NCBI GenBank assembly: GCA_014860845.1 | Contig: JACZIY010000393.1 | Span: 1-15,481, forward strand | From: Anaerolineaceae bacterium | GTDB taxonomy: Bacteria; Chloroflexota; Anaerolineae; Anaerolineales; Anaerolineaceae | DNA: 15,481 bases | Direction of reading: 5' to 3' | Shown here: positions 1-6,644 of the stretch, piece by piece | Numbering within the stretch: position 1 is the first letter of the stretch | How the letters are laid out: every line of letters begins with the position of its first letter | Translations under genes and position numbers: made by a program | Notes under the pieces: generated by a model | Told to the model about the DNA's origin: nothing | Seen by the model: only the letters and a program-made list of their open reading frames with translations | Database searches by the model: none

Positions 1-2
1 TA

Positions 3-263
3 CAACCAGAGCGAAACCAAAAAGTGATTACGGATGGGCCATATCGTTTCGTTCGGCACCCTGCTTATGCTGGTGCACTTTTATTCGAACTGGTAGTGTC
101 CTTTTTATTAGGTTCCTGGTGGTCCATGCTTGCCAGTGGCATAACCGCAATTCTATTGATTATTCGTACAGCACTAGAAGATCAAACCCTACAAACAGAG
201 TTACCAGGTTATTCCGATTATGTAAAACAAGTGCGCTTTCGGTTAATTCCCGGTGTGTGGTAG
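3..263 (+). CDS. Isoprenylcysteine carboxyl methyltransferase-like protein, C-terminal part (5' truncated by window edge)
   Basis: The reading frame is open from the left edge, so only the last ~86 residues are visible. They carry two hallmarks of the ICMT/PEMT-like membrane methyltransferase family: a GPYRFVRHPAYAG segment (about residues 13-25 of the visible part), which in the family lies in the S-adenosylmethionine pocket, and a C-terminal LPGYSDYVKQVRFRLIPGVW tail. A hydrophobic helical hairpin lies between them. Family members are integral membrane enzymes that methylate carboxyl groups or lipid head groups. Bacterial members mostly have unknown substrates, so no reaction is assigned. 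A hairpin terminator overlaps the stop codon. The start codon lies outside the window; a GTG at 24 is in frame but falls inside the conserved domain and is not the start. Confidence 0.8.
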   Translation, partial: QPERNQKVITDGPYRFVRHPAYAGALLFELVVSFLLGSWWSMLASGITAILLIIRTALEDQTLQTELPGYSDYVKQVRFRLIPGVW

Positions 264-285
264 GTATTCTATAAATACCTTTTTT
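262..285 (+). terminator. Short intrinsic terminator after the methyltransferase gene
   Basis: A 7-bp stem, AGGTATT (262-268) with AATACCT (274-280), closes a 5-base loop and is followed by a T run to 285. It overlaps the TAG stop of the preceding gene. The stem is AT-rich, so the terminator may be weak. Confidence 0.5.
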
Positions 286-295
286 CAAGGAGGAT

Positions 296-376
296 ATGAT
301 GACTTCCATTAATGGAAAATACATATTGCTAACCGGAGGTTCCAGGGGTATACAAAAGTTCGTAATTTGCCTATGA
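296..376 (+). pseudogene. N-terminal remnant of a short-chain dehydrogenase/reductase (SDR)
   Basis: A strong AGGAGG ribosome binding site (288-293) precedes two consecutive ATG codons (296 and 299). The reading starts MMTSINGKYILLTGGSRGI, the first beta strand and the TGxxxGI(G) cofactor-binding loop of a classical SDR. The homology stops at about 352, where the second glycine of the loop should follow, and the frame ends at TGA 374-376. The remaining ~240 residues of a normal SDR are missing here. A C-terminal SDR piece in the same orientation lies ~2.9 kb downstream, so the two may be halves of one gene broken by rearrangement. The intact translation signals suggest a recent break. Confidence 0.7.
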
Positions 377-540
377 ATTTTGAAACAGTGATGGAAGCAT
401 TTATGATGGAACGTCGTTTGCGGTTACTGCGTTGGGTAGCTACCTGGCCATCCTTGGATTATTATCCATTTGGAAAAGCATTGATTAAAAATTCGATGCA
501 CCATTTGGAAAAATTTATCGTAATACGTCTTAAGAAATAA
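353..540 (+). pseudogene. C-terminal fragment of an unrecognised protein
   Basis: From about 353, in a different frame from the SDR remnant, an open frame runs to TAA 538-540. It includes an ATG at 373 (56 codons), reading MNFETVMEAFMMERRLRLL and ending in a basic tail, FIVIRLKK. There is no ribosome binding site at 373, and the frame is open upstream of it through the SDR junction. It therefore looks like the tail of a longer gene joined to the SDR start rather than a gene of its own. It is rich in Met, Arg and aromatic residues. I do not recognise the family. Confidence 0.4.
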
Positions 541-563
541 TCATAAGCAGTCAGAATAAAGAA

Positions 564-1030
564 GAGGGTGTTTATAAAGGCTTCTCTTTGGCAAAATTTA
601 CTTTCCAAAAAGGCATAACATCACTTTTGGCTCAATACTTGTGATTTCAAATGCAAAATTAAGACTATATTTGTTCGAAATTTTCTCCATTTCTGCCAGT
701 AACGACAATTGTCCCCTGGCTAACTCAGCACCATACCTTTCGTTTTGAATCCAACTCCTGTAATCAGTCTCACCATCCGTTTAAAATTGAGTACCATAGC
801 TGTAAAATATGCCTGATATGCAAACTTCACTTTTCCAATATAACGACACCTTCCCAATCCATGCCCTTACTTTGCTTCCCCAAATTTGTGCTCAATCTGA
901 TAACTTTCTTTCGTTCCATGTTGGTACTCAGTTGTTTGGATCAAATTCAGCCACGCTTCTTTGTTTTTTTCCTGTATTGAATGAAATTTCGTCTGTTTTG
1001 TCAATTAATTACTTGATTTTCAACACTCTC
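564..1030 (-). mobile_element. Internally deleted IS1182-like insertion sequence remnant
   Basis: The block is AT-rich and contains only the C-terminal end of a transposase on the minus strand. Its edges carry imperfect inverted sequences: GAGGGTGTTTATAAA reading inward at 564-578, and GAGAGTGTTGAAAA reading inward on the minus strand from 1030. They agree at about 11 of 14 positions. No clear target duplication is visible. If these are the terminal repeats, the element has lost most of its interior, including the N-terminal two thirds of the transposase. The exact boundaries are uncertain. Confidence 0.45.
720..1004 (-). pseudogene. IS1182-family-like transposase, C-terminal remnant with internal stop
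   Basis: Read on the minus strand, the frame gives EYQHGTKESYQIEHKFGEAK, then a TAA at 869-867, then GHGLGRCRYIGKVKFAYQAY and TAMVLNFKRMVRL, ending at TAG 722-720. The series (I)E.KFGEAK..HGLGR.RY...., then QAY.TA.VLN.KRMV.L, is the usual C-terminal signature of IS1182-type DDE transposases. The internal TAA replaces what is normally a short linker codon (Gln would need a single change). A further in-frame stop at 1007-1005 and the missing upstream catalytic domain show that the gene is dead. Confidence 0.65.
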
Positions 1031-1200
1031 ATAGAATGATGCTTTTAAATTCTTGTGGCATAATTACATTGTATCTATAGGATTCTGCGGTACATATGGC
1101 AAGCAGTTTTCTGGCTTCAAGTTTTTCCTGCTCCCAAGCATTGTCCATGCACGCCACAACGCCATTCTCCGCAAACGCAAACCGTTAGCCACCAGCACTA
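1031..1200. other. Non-coding stretch between IS remnant and E1 alpha
   Basis: No supported gene. Composition changes from AT-rich to GC-richer at about 1080, with a block of GCAAACGCAAACC-type repeats ending in CGTTAGCCACC at 1182-1192, just before the ribosome binding site of the E1 alpha gene. On either strand only short unconvincing frames are open. It may be the left junction of an acquired segment. Confidence 0.4.
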
Positions 1201-1212
1201 TTGGAGGTATTT

Positions 1213-2241
1213 ATGCCACCCGATTTATGGTCGCTCTATACAATTATGCTGAAAAGCCGTTTATACGAAGAAGCCATTGCAACACTTTGGCACAACGGCC
1301 TAATCTCGGGGGAAATGCATCTTGGAACAGGTGAAGAAGCTATCATCGCGGGCGTTGTTACCCAATTACGTGAAGGTGATGCTATGGCATTGGATCATCG
1401 CGGCACTGCAGCTTTGCTCATGCGCGGCGTAGACCCTATCCTTATCCTGCGTGAACTGATTGGTCATCCAGACGGGTTGTGTGGTGGCATGGGGGGGCAT
1501 ATGCACCTGTTCTCTAAAGAACACCTGGCCGCTTCTTCTGGGATCGTCGGTGCAGAAGGACCAACCGCGGCTGGTTTTGCGCTATCAGCACAATACTCAC
1601 ACCCTGGTGCAGTTGCTGTCACATTTTTCGGAGAGGGGGCAATGAACCAGGGTATGTTGATGGAAACCCTGAACCTGGCATCAGTTTGGAATTTACCTGT
1701 TTTATTTGTCTGTAAGAATGACGGCTGGGCAATAACCACTCAATCCGAGAGGATGACCGGCGGGGAATTGAACGTGCGAGTACGCGGATTGGGAATCACC
1801 GCTGTTGATGTTGACGGCGGTAATATACTCGAGGTATGGGAGGCTTCTCATGCAGCGATTGAACGCGCCCGTTCTGGTAATGGGTCTACTTTCCTAAACG
1901 CCCGATGTGTGCATTTCGAAGGTCACTTTCTGGGCTTCCAATTGATACGGATGGTGCGTGATCCACTCAGAGAAATGCCTGGAATTGTTGTCCCTCTTAC
2001 CAAATCATTCTTGCATCCTCGAGGGGGTGCTTTTCGCGAACGCCTAGCAGGGTTGAAGTTAGTACTAGAATCAGTGCTCGCAACTATACGCGATCCACGC
2101 CGGGACTTAGCAAATGACCCTATACGACGTGCACGCTTAACCTTGCAATCGGACGCAGCGCGCTTGCACGAGCTGGAAAACCAGGTTGAGAAGGAAATAA
2201 GCAAGATGCTCTCTACCGCCCTGGCGGAGGTGCTACCATGA
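1213..2241 (+). CDS. Thiamine-diphosphate-dependent dehydrogenase E1 component, alpha subunit (2-oxo acid or acetoin dehydrogenase type)
   Basis: E1 alpha and beta chains together decarboxylate a 2-oxo acid (pyruvate or branched-chain) or cleave acetoin, passing the acyl unit to a lipoyl E2. Visible family features include an HRGTAALLMRG segment, GGMGGHMHLF near residue 92, and the diphosphate/Mg-binding motif from GEG (140-142) to N169-D170 (GEGAMNQ then CKNDGW). The family usually has GDG and NN, so both conserved positions are conservative variants. After about residue 225 the sequence diverges: a basic stretch around RGGAFRERLAGLK takes the place of the usual YR/DP segment. The helical C-terminus is normal. 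ATG 1213 is chosen because GGAGGT at 1203-1208 lies just upstream. The gene overlaps the beta gene by ATGA, implying coupled translation. No E2 or E3 is nearby, so the substrate cannot be named. Confidence 0.88.
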   Translation: MPPDLWSLYTIMLKSRLYEEAIATLWHNGLISGEMHLGTGEEAIIAGVVTQLREGDAMALDHRGTAALLMRGVDPILILRELIGHPDGLCGGMGGHMHLFSKEHLAASSGIVGAEGPTAAGFALSAQYSHPGAVAVTFFGEGAMNQGMLMETLNLASVWNLPVLFVCKNDGWAITTQSERMTGGELNVRVRGLGITAVDVDGGNILEVWEASHAAIERARSGNGSTFLNARCVHFEGHFLGFQLIRMVRDPLREMPGIVVPLTKSFLHPRGGAFRERLAGLKLVLESVLATIRDPRRDLANDPIRRARLTLQSDAARLHELENQVEKEISKMLSTALAEVLP

Positions 2242-3248
2242 GAACCATGTTTTTTACCGAAGCTGTGGATAGCGCTCTCGCCCAAGCCATGATTGATGAT
2301 TCGCGTATTGTTCTTTTCGGTGAAGATATCCAGTTATTGCGACGTAACCTACTCGTACGATTTGGTCCTAGACGCGTACGAGGTACTCCTATCAGTGAAA
2401 GTGCCTTTCTTGGGGTTGGCGTGGCTGCTGCGATGGCTGGGTTGCGGCCTGTTGTGGAATTTTATATGGTGGATTTCCTCGCAGTGTGCATGGATGCTCT
2501 ACTCAACCATGCCGCCAAAGTTGAAACTTTTTCTGGTGGAAAATGGACCGCACCCGTTGTAGTACGCGCACCTTGTGGCGGTGGTTATGGTGACGGTGGT
2601 CAACATGAACAATCTTTGTGGGGTTGGTTGGCGCACATTCCGGGACTTTCTGTACTCGTTCCATCCACTCCAGCCGATGCAGGCGGCTTGATGCTAGCCG
2701 CTCTCCAGCATGATGGACCTGTTATCTTCCTTGAACACAAACTCCTATCAGAAACTTGGTTGGAGTTCCTTGGTTCAGGAGCACGACATACAGTACAGTT
2801 TGATATTCCTGCCATGGGGGTAAAAGGTACTGTGCCCAAAAAGTGGGAACCCGTTCCCATCGGTAAAGCTGTCCTCCGCCGGGCAGGGAATGATGTGACA
2901 ATCGTCAGTGTGGGCGTAGGTGTACACCGAGCTCTTGAAGCCGCTCAAGCTCTTGAAGCGGAAGGGATTTCAGTAAGTGTGCTGGACTTACGAACTGTCT
3001 CTCCGCTGGACAAAACGGCAATCTGTGAAGCAGTAGCGCAGACTGGGCATCTACTAGTGGTGGACGAAGATTACGAAGGCTTTGGTCTCTCAGGGGAATT
3101 GTCAGCGATCGTGTTGGAGGCAGGTATAACCTGCAAATATGCTCGCATCTGTACCCAGACAACCATCCCTTATGCACGTCAAATGGAAGACCGGATTCTC
3201 CCCAACAAACAGCGCATCTGTGCTAGCGCTCGACAACTTATGCAGTGA
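2238..3248 (+). CDS. Thiamine-diphosphate-dependent dehydrogenase E1 component, beta subunit
   Basis: This 336-residue protein has the standard length and layout of E1 beta (transketolase pyrimidine-binding domain, then transketolase C-terminal domain). Recognisable segments are FGEDI (27-31), GTPISESAFLGVGVAAAMAG with Glu54 in the position that activates the cofactor aminopyrimidine, GGYGDGGQHEQS with His123, HIPGLSVLVPSTPADA, and DLRTVSPLDK in the C-terminal domain. The family usually has QHSQS, so Glu replaces Ser at residue 124. The start ATG overlaps the alpha stop as ATGA. With the alpha chain it should form an alpha2beta2 E1 enzyme in the cytoplasm. The partner E2 and E3 must be encoded elsewhere, or the enzyme has a stand-alone role. 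The gene ends at the point where an SDR remnant begins, with no terminator. Confidence 0.9.
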   Translation: MRTMFFTEAVDSALAQAMIDDSRIVLFGEDIQLLRRNLLVRFGPRRVRGTPISESAFLGVGVAAAMAGLRPVVEFYMVDFLAVCMDALLNHAAKVETFSGGKWTAPVVVRAPCGGGYGDGGQHEQSLWGWLAHIPGLSVLVPSTPADAGGLMLAALQHDGPVIFLEHKLLSETWLEFLGSGARHTVQFDIPAMGVKGTVPKKWEPVPIGKAVLRRAGNDVTIVSVGVGVHRALEAAQALEAEGISVSVLDLRTVSPLDKTAICEAVAQTGHLLVVDEDYEGFGLSGELSAIVLEAGITCKYARICTQTTIPYARQMEDRILPNKQRICASARQLMQ

Positions 3249-3616
3249 TTGTCAAAAATATGGATAGAAAACGAAGGCTAACAATGGGTTTCAGTTTACG
3301 CCTGGAGCTCGAAGGTAGTGGCGTACATTTTTCCACCATTCTCCCCGGCTATATCAACGAAGTGGGTATGTTTGCAAAATTCAATGTAAAGTCTCCCGCC
3401 TTATTAGGATCTACTACCCCCAACCAAGTTGCCAGGGCTGTGGTGAAAGCCATTGAAAAGGAGAAGTTGGAAACATTCGTGAATTCTTCACCCGCCCGGA
3501 TGCTGAGTGTTGCCTGTGAAATTTCACCATCTTTATGTGATTGGTTGAAAAAGGTTTTAGGTGTTGTCGCATTTCAACACAAGAAGGTGGGGGGTGGGAC
3601 GAAGTACTCACTTTGA
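3249..3616 (+). pseudogene. C-terminal remnant of a short-chain dehydrogenase/reductase
   Basis: From about 3284 the frame reads MGFSLRLELEGSGVHFSTIL, then PGYINEVGMF and a helical tail to TAA-less stop TGA at 3614-3616. This matches an SDR from the helix just after the catalytic YxxxK (GFS..LR.EL.GSGV) through the PG(Y/F)I..(V/T)GMF loop to the C-terminus. The cofactor-binding half and the catalytic Ser/Tyr/Lys are absent. The first dozen codons after the E1 beta stop do not look SDR-like and mark the junction. An ATG at 3284 has a GAAGG six bases upstream, so a ~110-residue peptide could be made, but it would lack the active site. It may be the other half of the SDR start at 296-355. Confidence 0.7.
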
Positions 3617-3665
3617 TCTGGTATTTAATAAGATTCATGATACGAACAGGAAGGATTTATTACAG

Positions 3666-5603
3666 ATGATTAAATTGTTAACGTGGCTCACCCTTCTTGT
3701 GATTCTGACTTCCTGTTCACCTCAACCTACCCCTATTCCCAAATATGTCACAGCAGAAGAGTACCAGGTCTATCATGATCTTTTGGTCGAGAACCCGGAT
3801 ATGTGGAATATTCCACCTGGCACTGAAATTATGGTCTTTTTTGATCAAACTATTCTGCATCATGATCCAAAAACGATTCGGTCCATCCTGGAAAGCAAGA
3901 CCAGCCTTCCCGAAAAACTGATGGATAATTTTCTGGAAGCCAATCAAAAAGCCTATCCGTTGGATGATCAATTTGCCCTCGGAATTCCAGCGATTTTTGT
4001 GGAAAACGATGCTGTTCAGAACTTGGTGCGCGGGTTGAAGTTTGCTGAACAATGCGAGTTTTCACTCCAGACTGTCTACCCAAGACCACTCAATGGTGGT
4101 TTTTATTTTCTTTCCCGGGTGGGATTTGATGAGAAAATGAAAATGGCATTGCTATATATTGAACACAGCATCTGTGGTGGATCAGGTAACTTTTTGATAC
4201 TGGAGGAAGAAGCTGGTATCTGGAAAGTTAAAGACTTTGCCATCGGATTGCAATCTGATCTGGGTTTATATATGGATGACAAACTCAGTGAGGAAGAGCA
4301 TGCTGTTCTTAATGCTGTTTTGAAAGCCAGTAAGGAATTCATCCCGGAAAGCAGTTATCAATACCTCACTGTCTTCGATCTAACCGGAATTTCTGATCAA
4401 AAGGTGCTGGAGGGAGAGAATCTATTTCCATTGATCAGCAAGAAACTCCCTGGCGTCACGCAGGATATGCTGAAAAACCTTGCTGCAATGAATGCTGAGC
4501 AATATGACATTGCCCCGCGTTTTTCATCCGATATACCGGTGGTGCTGGTCTCCTGGCAGGAATATTGGAAACTCAGTCAGGAGAAGGGTGAAGGCGCTTG
4601 TCTTGCCAAATTGCTGGAAAGGTTTCCGGAACCTACCTATCAAGGCTGGTTGCGATTATCAAGGGTAGGATTCAACCAGGAAAGAAATAAAGCGCTGGTA
4701 CATCTTGCACCCTTTAAGTGTAAAAGTGAAGATTTTCTGCTGTTCATGGAAAAACAGGATGGCGATTGGACTCTAGTAGACTACATTTCTTTATCTTTAT
4801 TGCCAGACTCACAATATTTCGGTCGTATCCTGTTTGAAACAAACCGGGATGGAAATCAGGAAATTTATATGATGAATGCAGATGGATCAGACCCGATCAA
4901 CCTGACGAATAGCACTGCCATTGATTTTTCTCCATCCTGGTCTCCCGATCGAAACTCCGTCGCTTTCAATTCAGGTATCGGCGGTAATGCGGAAATTTTT
5001 ATTTTAGATCTGGAAGACATGCAATCGAACAATATTACCAACAACCTCGCCAAAGATTGGGAACCGGATTGGTCACCGGATGGATCACAAATCGTTTTCT
5101 TTACGGATCGGGATGGTTTATCAGAAATTTATACGATACAAATGGATACATTCACTACCTTGCGTCTCACAGACACGGATGCTTACGACCGACAACCTGC
5201 CTGGTCACCAGATGGCCAACAAATAGCCTTTTCATCCGATCGAGATGGTGAATGGGAGATTTATCTTATGGATACGGATGGCGATAATATCACCCGGCTC
5301 ACAAATCATGAGGAATTTGATCTTGCGCCAGCTTGGTCACCTGATGGCAAGACGATTTCCTTTTCATCCAAACAGGCTGGGAATTGGGAAATTTACATCA
5401 TGGATATGGTTATCCATGAGCTAAAACGCCTGACCAATCACCCCGCCAACGATTTAAATCCTGCCTGGTCTCCGGATGGCAAGGAAATTGCTTTTCAATC
5501 AGATCGGGATGGAAACCTGGAAATCTATATAATGAATACAGATGGCAGTGAACCGGTCAATATAACCAACCATCCTGCCAATGATTACAACCCGGATTGG
5601 TAA
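3666..5603 (+). CDS. Lipoprotein with duplicated N-terminal domain and six-bladed PD40/TolB-like beta-propeller
   Basis: The 645-residue product starts with a lipoprotein signal peptide: KLLTWLTLLVILTSC, lipobox L14-T-S-C17. It should be anchored on the outer face of the membrane. Residues ~40-205 and ~220-380 look like two copies of one unknown domain. Both contain an acidic helical part, an LSRVGF(D/N) segment, a hydrophobic strand and a closing segment of the form (D/W)(W)x(V/L)xD(F/Y). From ~385 to the end there are six repeats of ~43 residues containing the PD40 pattern (AF.SDRDG..EIY.MD.DG....LT.....D..PAWSPDG), as in the TolB propeller. ATG 3666 is chosen because it gives the signal peptide and follows AGGAAGGA at 3649-3656. 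No enzymatic residues are evident; binding of protein or glycan ligands is the general expectation for such propellers. Two toroid genes follow immediately, probably in one operon. Confidence 0.88.
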   Translation: MIKLLTWLTLLVILTSCSPQPTPIPKYVTAEEYQVYHDLLVENPDMWNIPPGTEIMVFFDQTILHHDPKTIRSILESKTSLPEKLMDNFLEANQKAYPLDDQFALGIPAIFVENDAVQNLVRGLKFAEQCEFSLQTVYPRPLNGGFYFLSRVGFDEKMKMALLYIEHSICGGSGNFLILEEEAGIWKVKDFAIGLQSDLGLYMDDKLSEEEHAVLNAVLKASKEFIPESSYQYLTVFDLTGISDQKVLEGENLFPLISKKLPGVTQDMLKNLAAMNAEQYDIAPRFSSDIPVVLVSWQEYWKLSQEKGEGACLAKLLERFPEPTYQGWLRLSRVGFNQERNKALVHLAPFKCKSEDFLLFMEKQDGDWTLVDYISLSLLPDSQYFGRILFETNRDGNQEIYMMNADGSDPINLTNSTAIDFSPSWSPDRNSVAFNSGIGGNAEIFILDLEDMQSNNITNNLAKDWEPDWSPDGSQIVFFTDRDGLSEIYTIQMDTFTTLRLTDTDAYDRQPAWSPDGQQIAFSSDRDGEWEIYLMDTDGDNITRLTNHEEFDLAPAWSPDGKTISFSSKQAGNWEIYIMDMVIHELKRLTNHPANDLNPAWSPDGKEIAFQSDRDGNLEIYIMNTDGSEPVNITNHPANDYNPDW

Positions 5604-5617
5604 GGAGAGAAAATGTG

Positions 5618-6628
5618 ATGAAGTGGATGGAGCAATTAAAAGGTGATACCCTCTCCTGGTTGTTGGAGGAAGAGAATCCAGGCGTGCGTTACCTTGCTAT
5701 GCACTACCTTATGGATTTACCCGGGGATGATCCTGAACTGATTGCTGCCAGAGAAAAAGCACACCAGGAAGGTCCCATTGCAACCATTCTGCATGCTATG
5801 AAACCAGAAGGGTACTGGGTCACCCCTGGTGCTGGGTACAGTTGCAAATACAAAAGCGGTGTCTGGTCATTAATTATGCTGGCTCAATTGGGCGCGTCGG
5901 TGGAAATGGATGAGCGTTTACAACGCGGCTGCCGTTATCTGGTCGACCACGCGCTGGCAGAAACCGGGCAGTTCAGTGTTGATGGGACACCTCCCGGGAC
6001 GATCGATTGCCTGCAGGGAAATTTACTGGCAGCATTGCTTGAACTGGGTTATCCGGATGACCGGCTTGAGATGGCCATCGACTGGATGGCACGCAGTGTT
6101 ACCGGGGATGGCATCGCCCCTCTGAAGAATAAAAAGGCAGATCGACATTATTTTCTGTGGAATTGTGGTCCCATTTTTGCCTGCCATTATAACAACGAGC
6201 TTTCATGTGCCTGGGGTGGTATAAAAGTGCTTTTAGCGCTGGGAAAAATCCCGCCAGAAAACCGCACACCTCAAGTGAAAAGCGCCATTGAGACTGCCGT
6301 TGATTTCTTTTTATCCACTGATCCAATCAATGCAGATTACCCGACTCGCTCCGGAGCGAAACCCAGTCCCAATTGGTGGAAGCTGAGTTTCCCGGTATTT
6401 TATGTGTCCGATATTCTACAGTTGATGGAAGCTCTGGTCGGAGTTAGTTGTGCTAAAGATCCCCGTTTGGTAAATTCCTTCTCGTATATCCGCGACAAAC
6501 AAGATGAAAATGGTCGCTGGGTGTTAGAACATGATTACAAAAGTTGGGTCAGGTTTGGCCAGTTGAAACAACCCAATAAATGGGTTACCTATCGTGCAGT
6601 CCGGGTATTAAAACAAGCATTCGGGTGA
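5618..6628 (+). CDS. Alpha/alpha-toroid (prenyltransferase/squalene-cyclase-repeat-like) protein, copy 1
   Basis: The 336-residue protein is made of repeated helix pairs with LLEEENPGVRYLA near the start (15-27), PEGYW (63-67), VWSLIMLAQLGA (82-93), GQFS..GTPPGT.DCLQGN (117-135), and NKWVTYRAVRVLK at the end. This layout resembles alpha/alpha-toroid proteins. Homologues are sometimes labelled prenyltransferase-like or, doubtfully, nitrogen-fixation NifH; nothing here resembles a nitrogenase Fe protein. No DxDD cyclase motif or signal peptide is seen, so it is probably cytoplasmic. Cys131, Cys183, Cys189 and Cys197 sit in DCLQGN and NCGPIFAC..NNELSCAWG. ATG 5618 is preceded by AAGGAG (5602-5607), which overlaps the stop of the lipoprotein gene. 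GTG 5615 is an alternative start. Function is unknown. Confidence 0.85.
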   Translation: MKWMEQLKGDTLSWLLEEENPGVRYLAMHYLMDLPGDDPELIAAREKAHQEGPIATILHAMKPEGYWVTPGAGYSCKYKSGVWSLIMLAQLGASVEMDERLQRGCRYLVDHALAETGQFSVDGTPPGTIDCLQGNLLAALLELGYPDDRLEMAIDWMARSVTGDGIAPLKNKKADRHYFLWNCGPIFACHYNNELSCAWGGIKVLLALGKIPPENRTPQVKSAIETAVDFFLSTDPINADYPTRSGAKPSPNWWKLSFPVFYVSDILQLMEALVGVSCAKDPRLVNSFSYIRDKQDENGRWVLEHDYKSWVRFGQLKQPNKWVTYRAVRVLKQAFG

Positions 6629-6644
6629 AAGGACTGGATTTTTT

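Noticed and set aside
809..1039. A 76-codon plus-strand open frame
   Set aside because: It runs antisense to a recognisable transposase remnant, has no ribosome binding site and shows no protein-like features.
1183..1189. GTTAGCC as an integron attC right-hand core site
   Set aside because: It does not fit the GTTRRRY consensus, and no matching left-hand core or paired L sites were found at a suitable distance.
1053..1334. A plus-strand open frame overlapping the start of E1 alpha
   Set aside because: It overlaps the confidently identified E1 alpha gene in another frame, lacks a binding site and matches no family pattern.
5618..6628. Assignment of the toroid proteins as nitrogenase iron protein (NifH)
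   Set aside because: There is no P-loop or iron-sulfur ligand pattern of NifH; such labels on relatives appear to be propagated errors.
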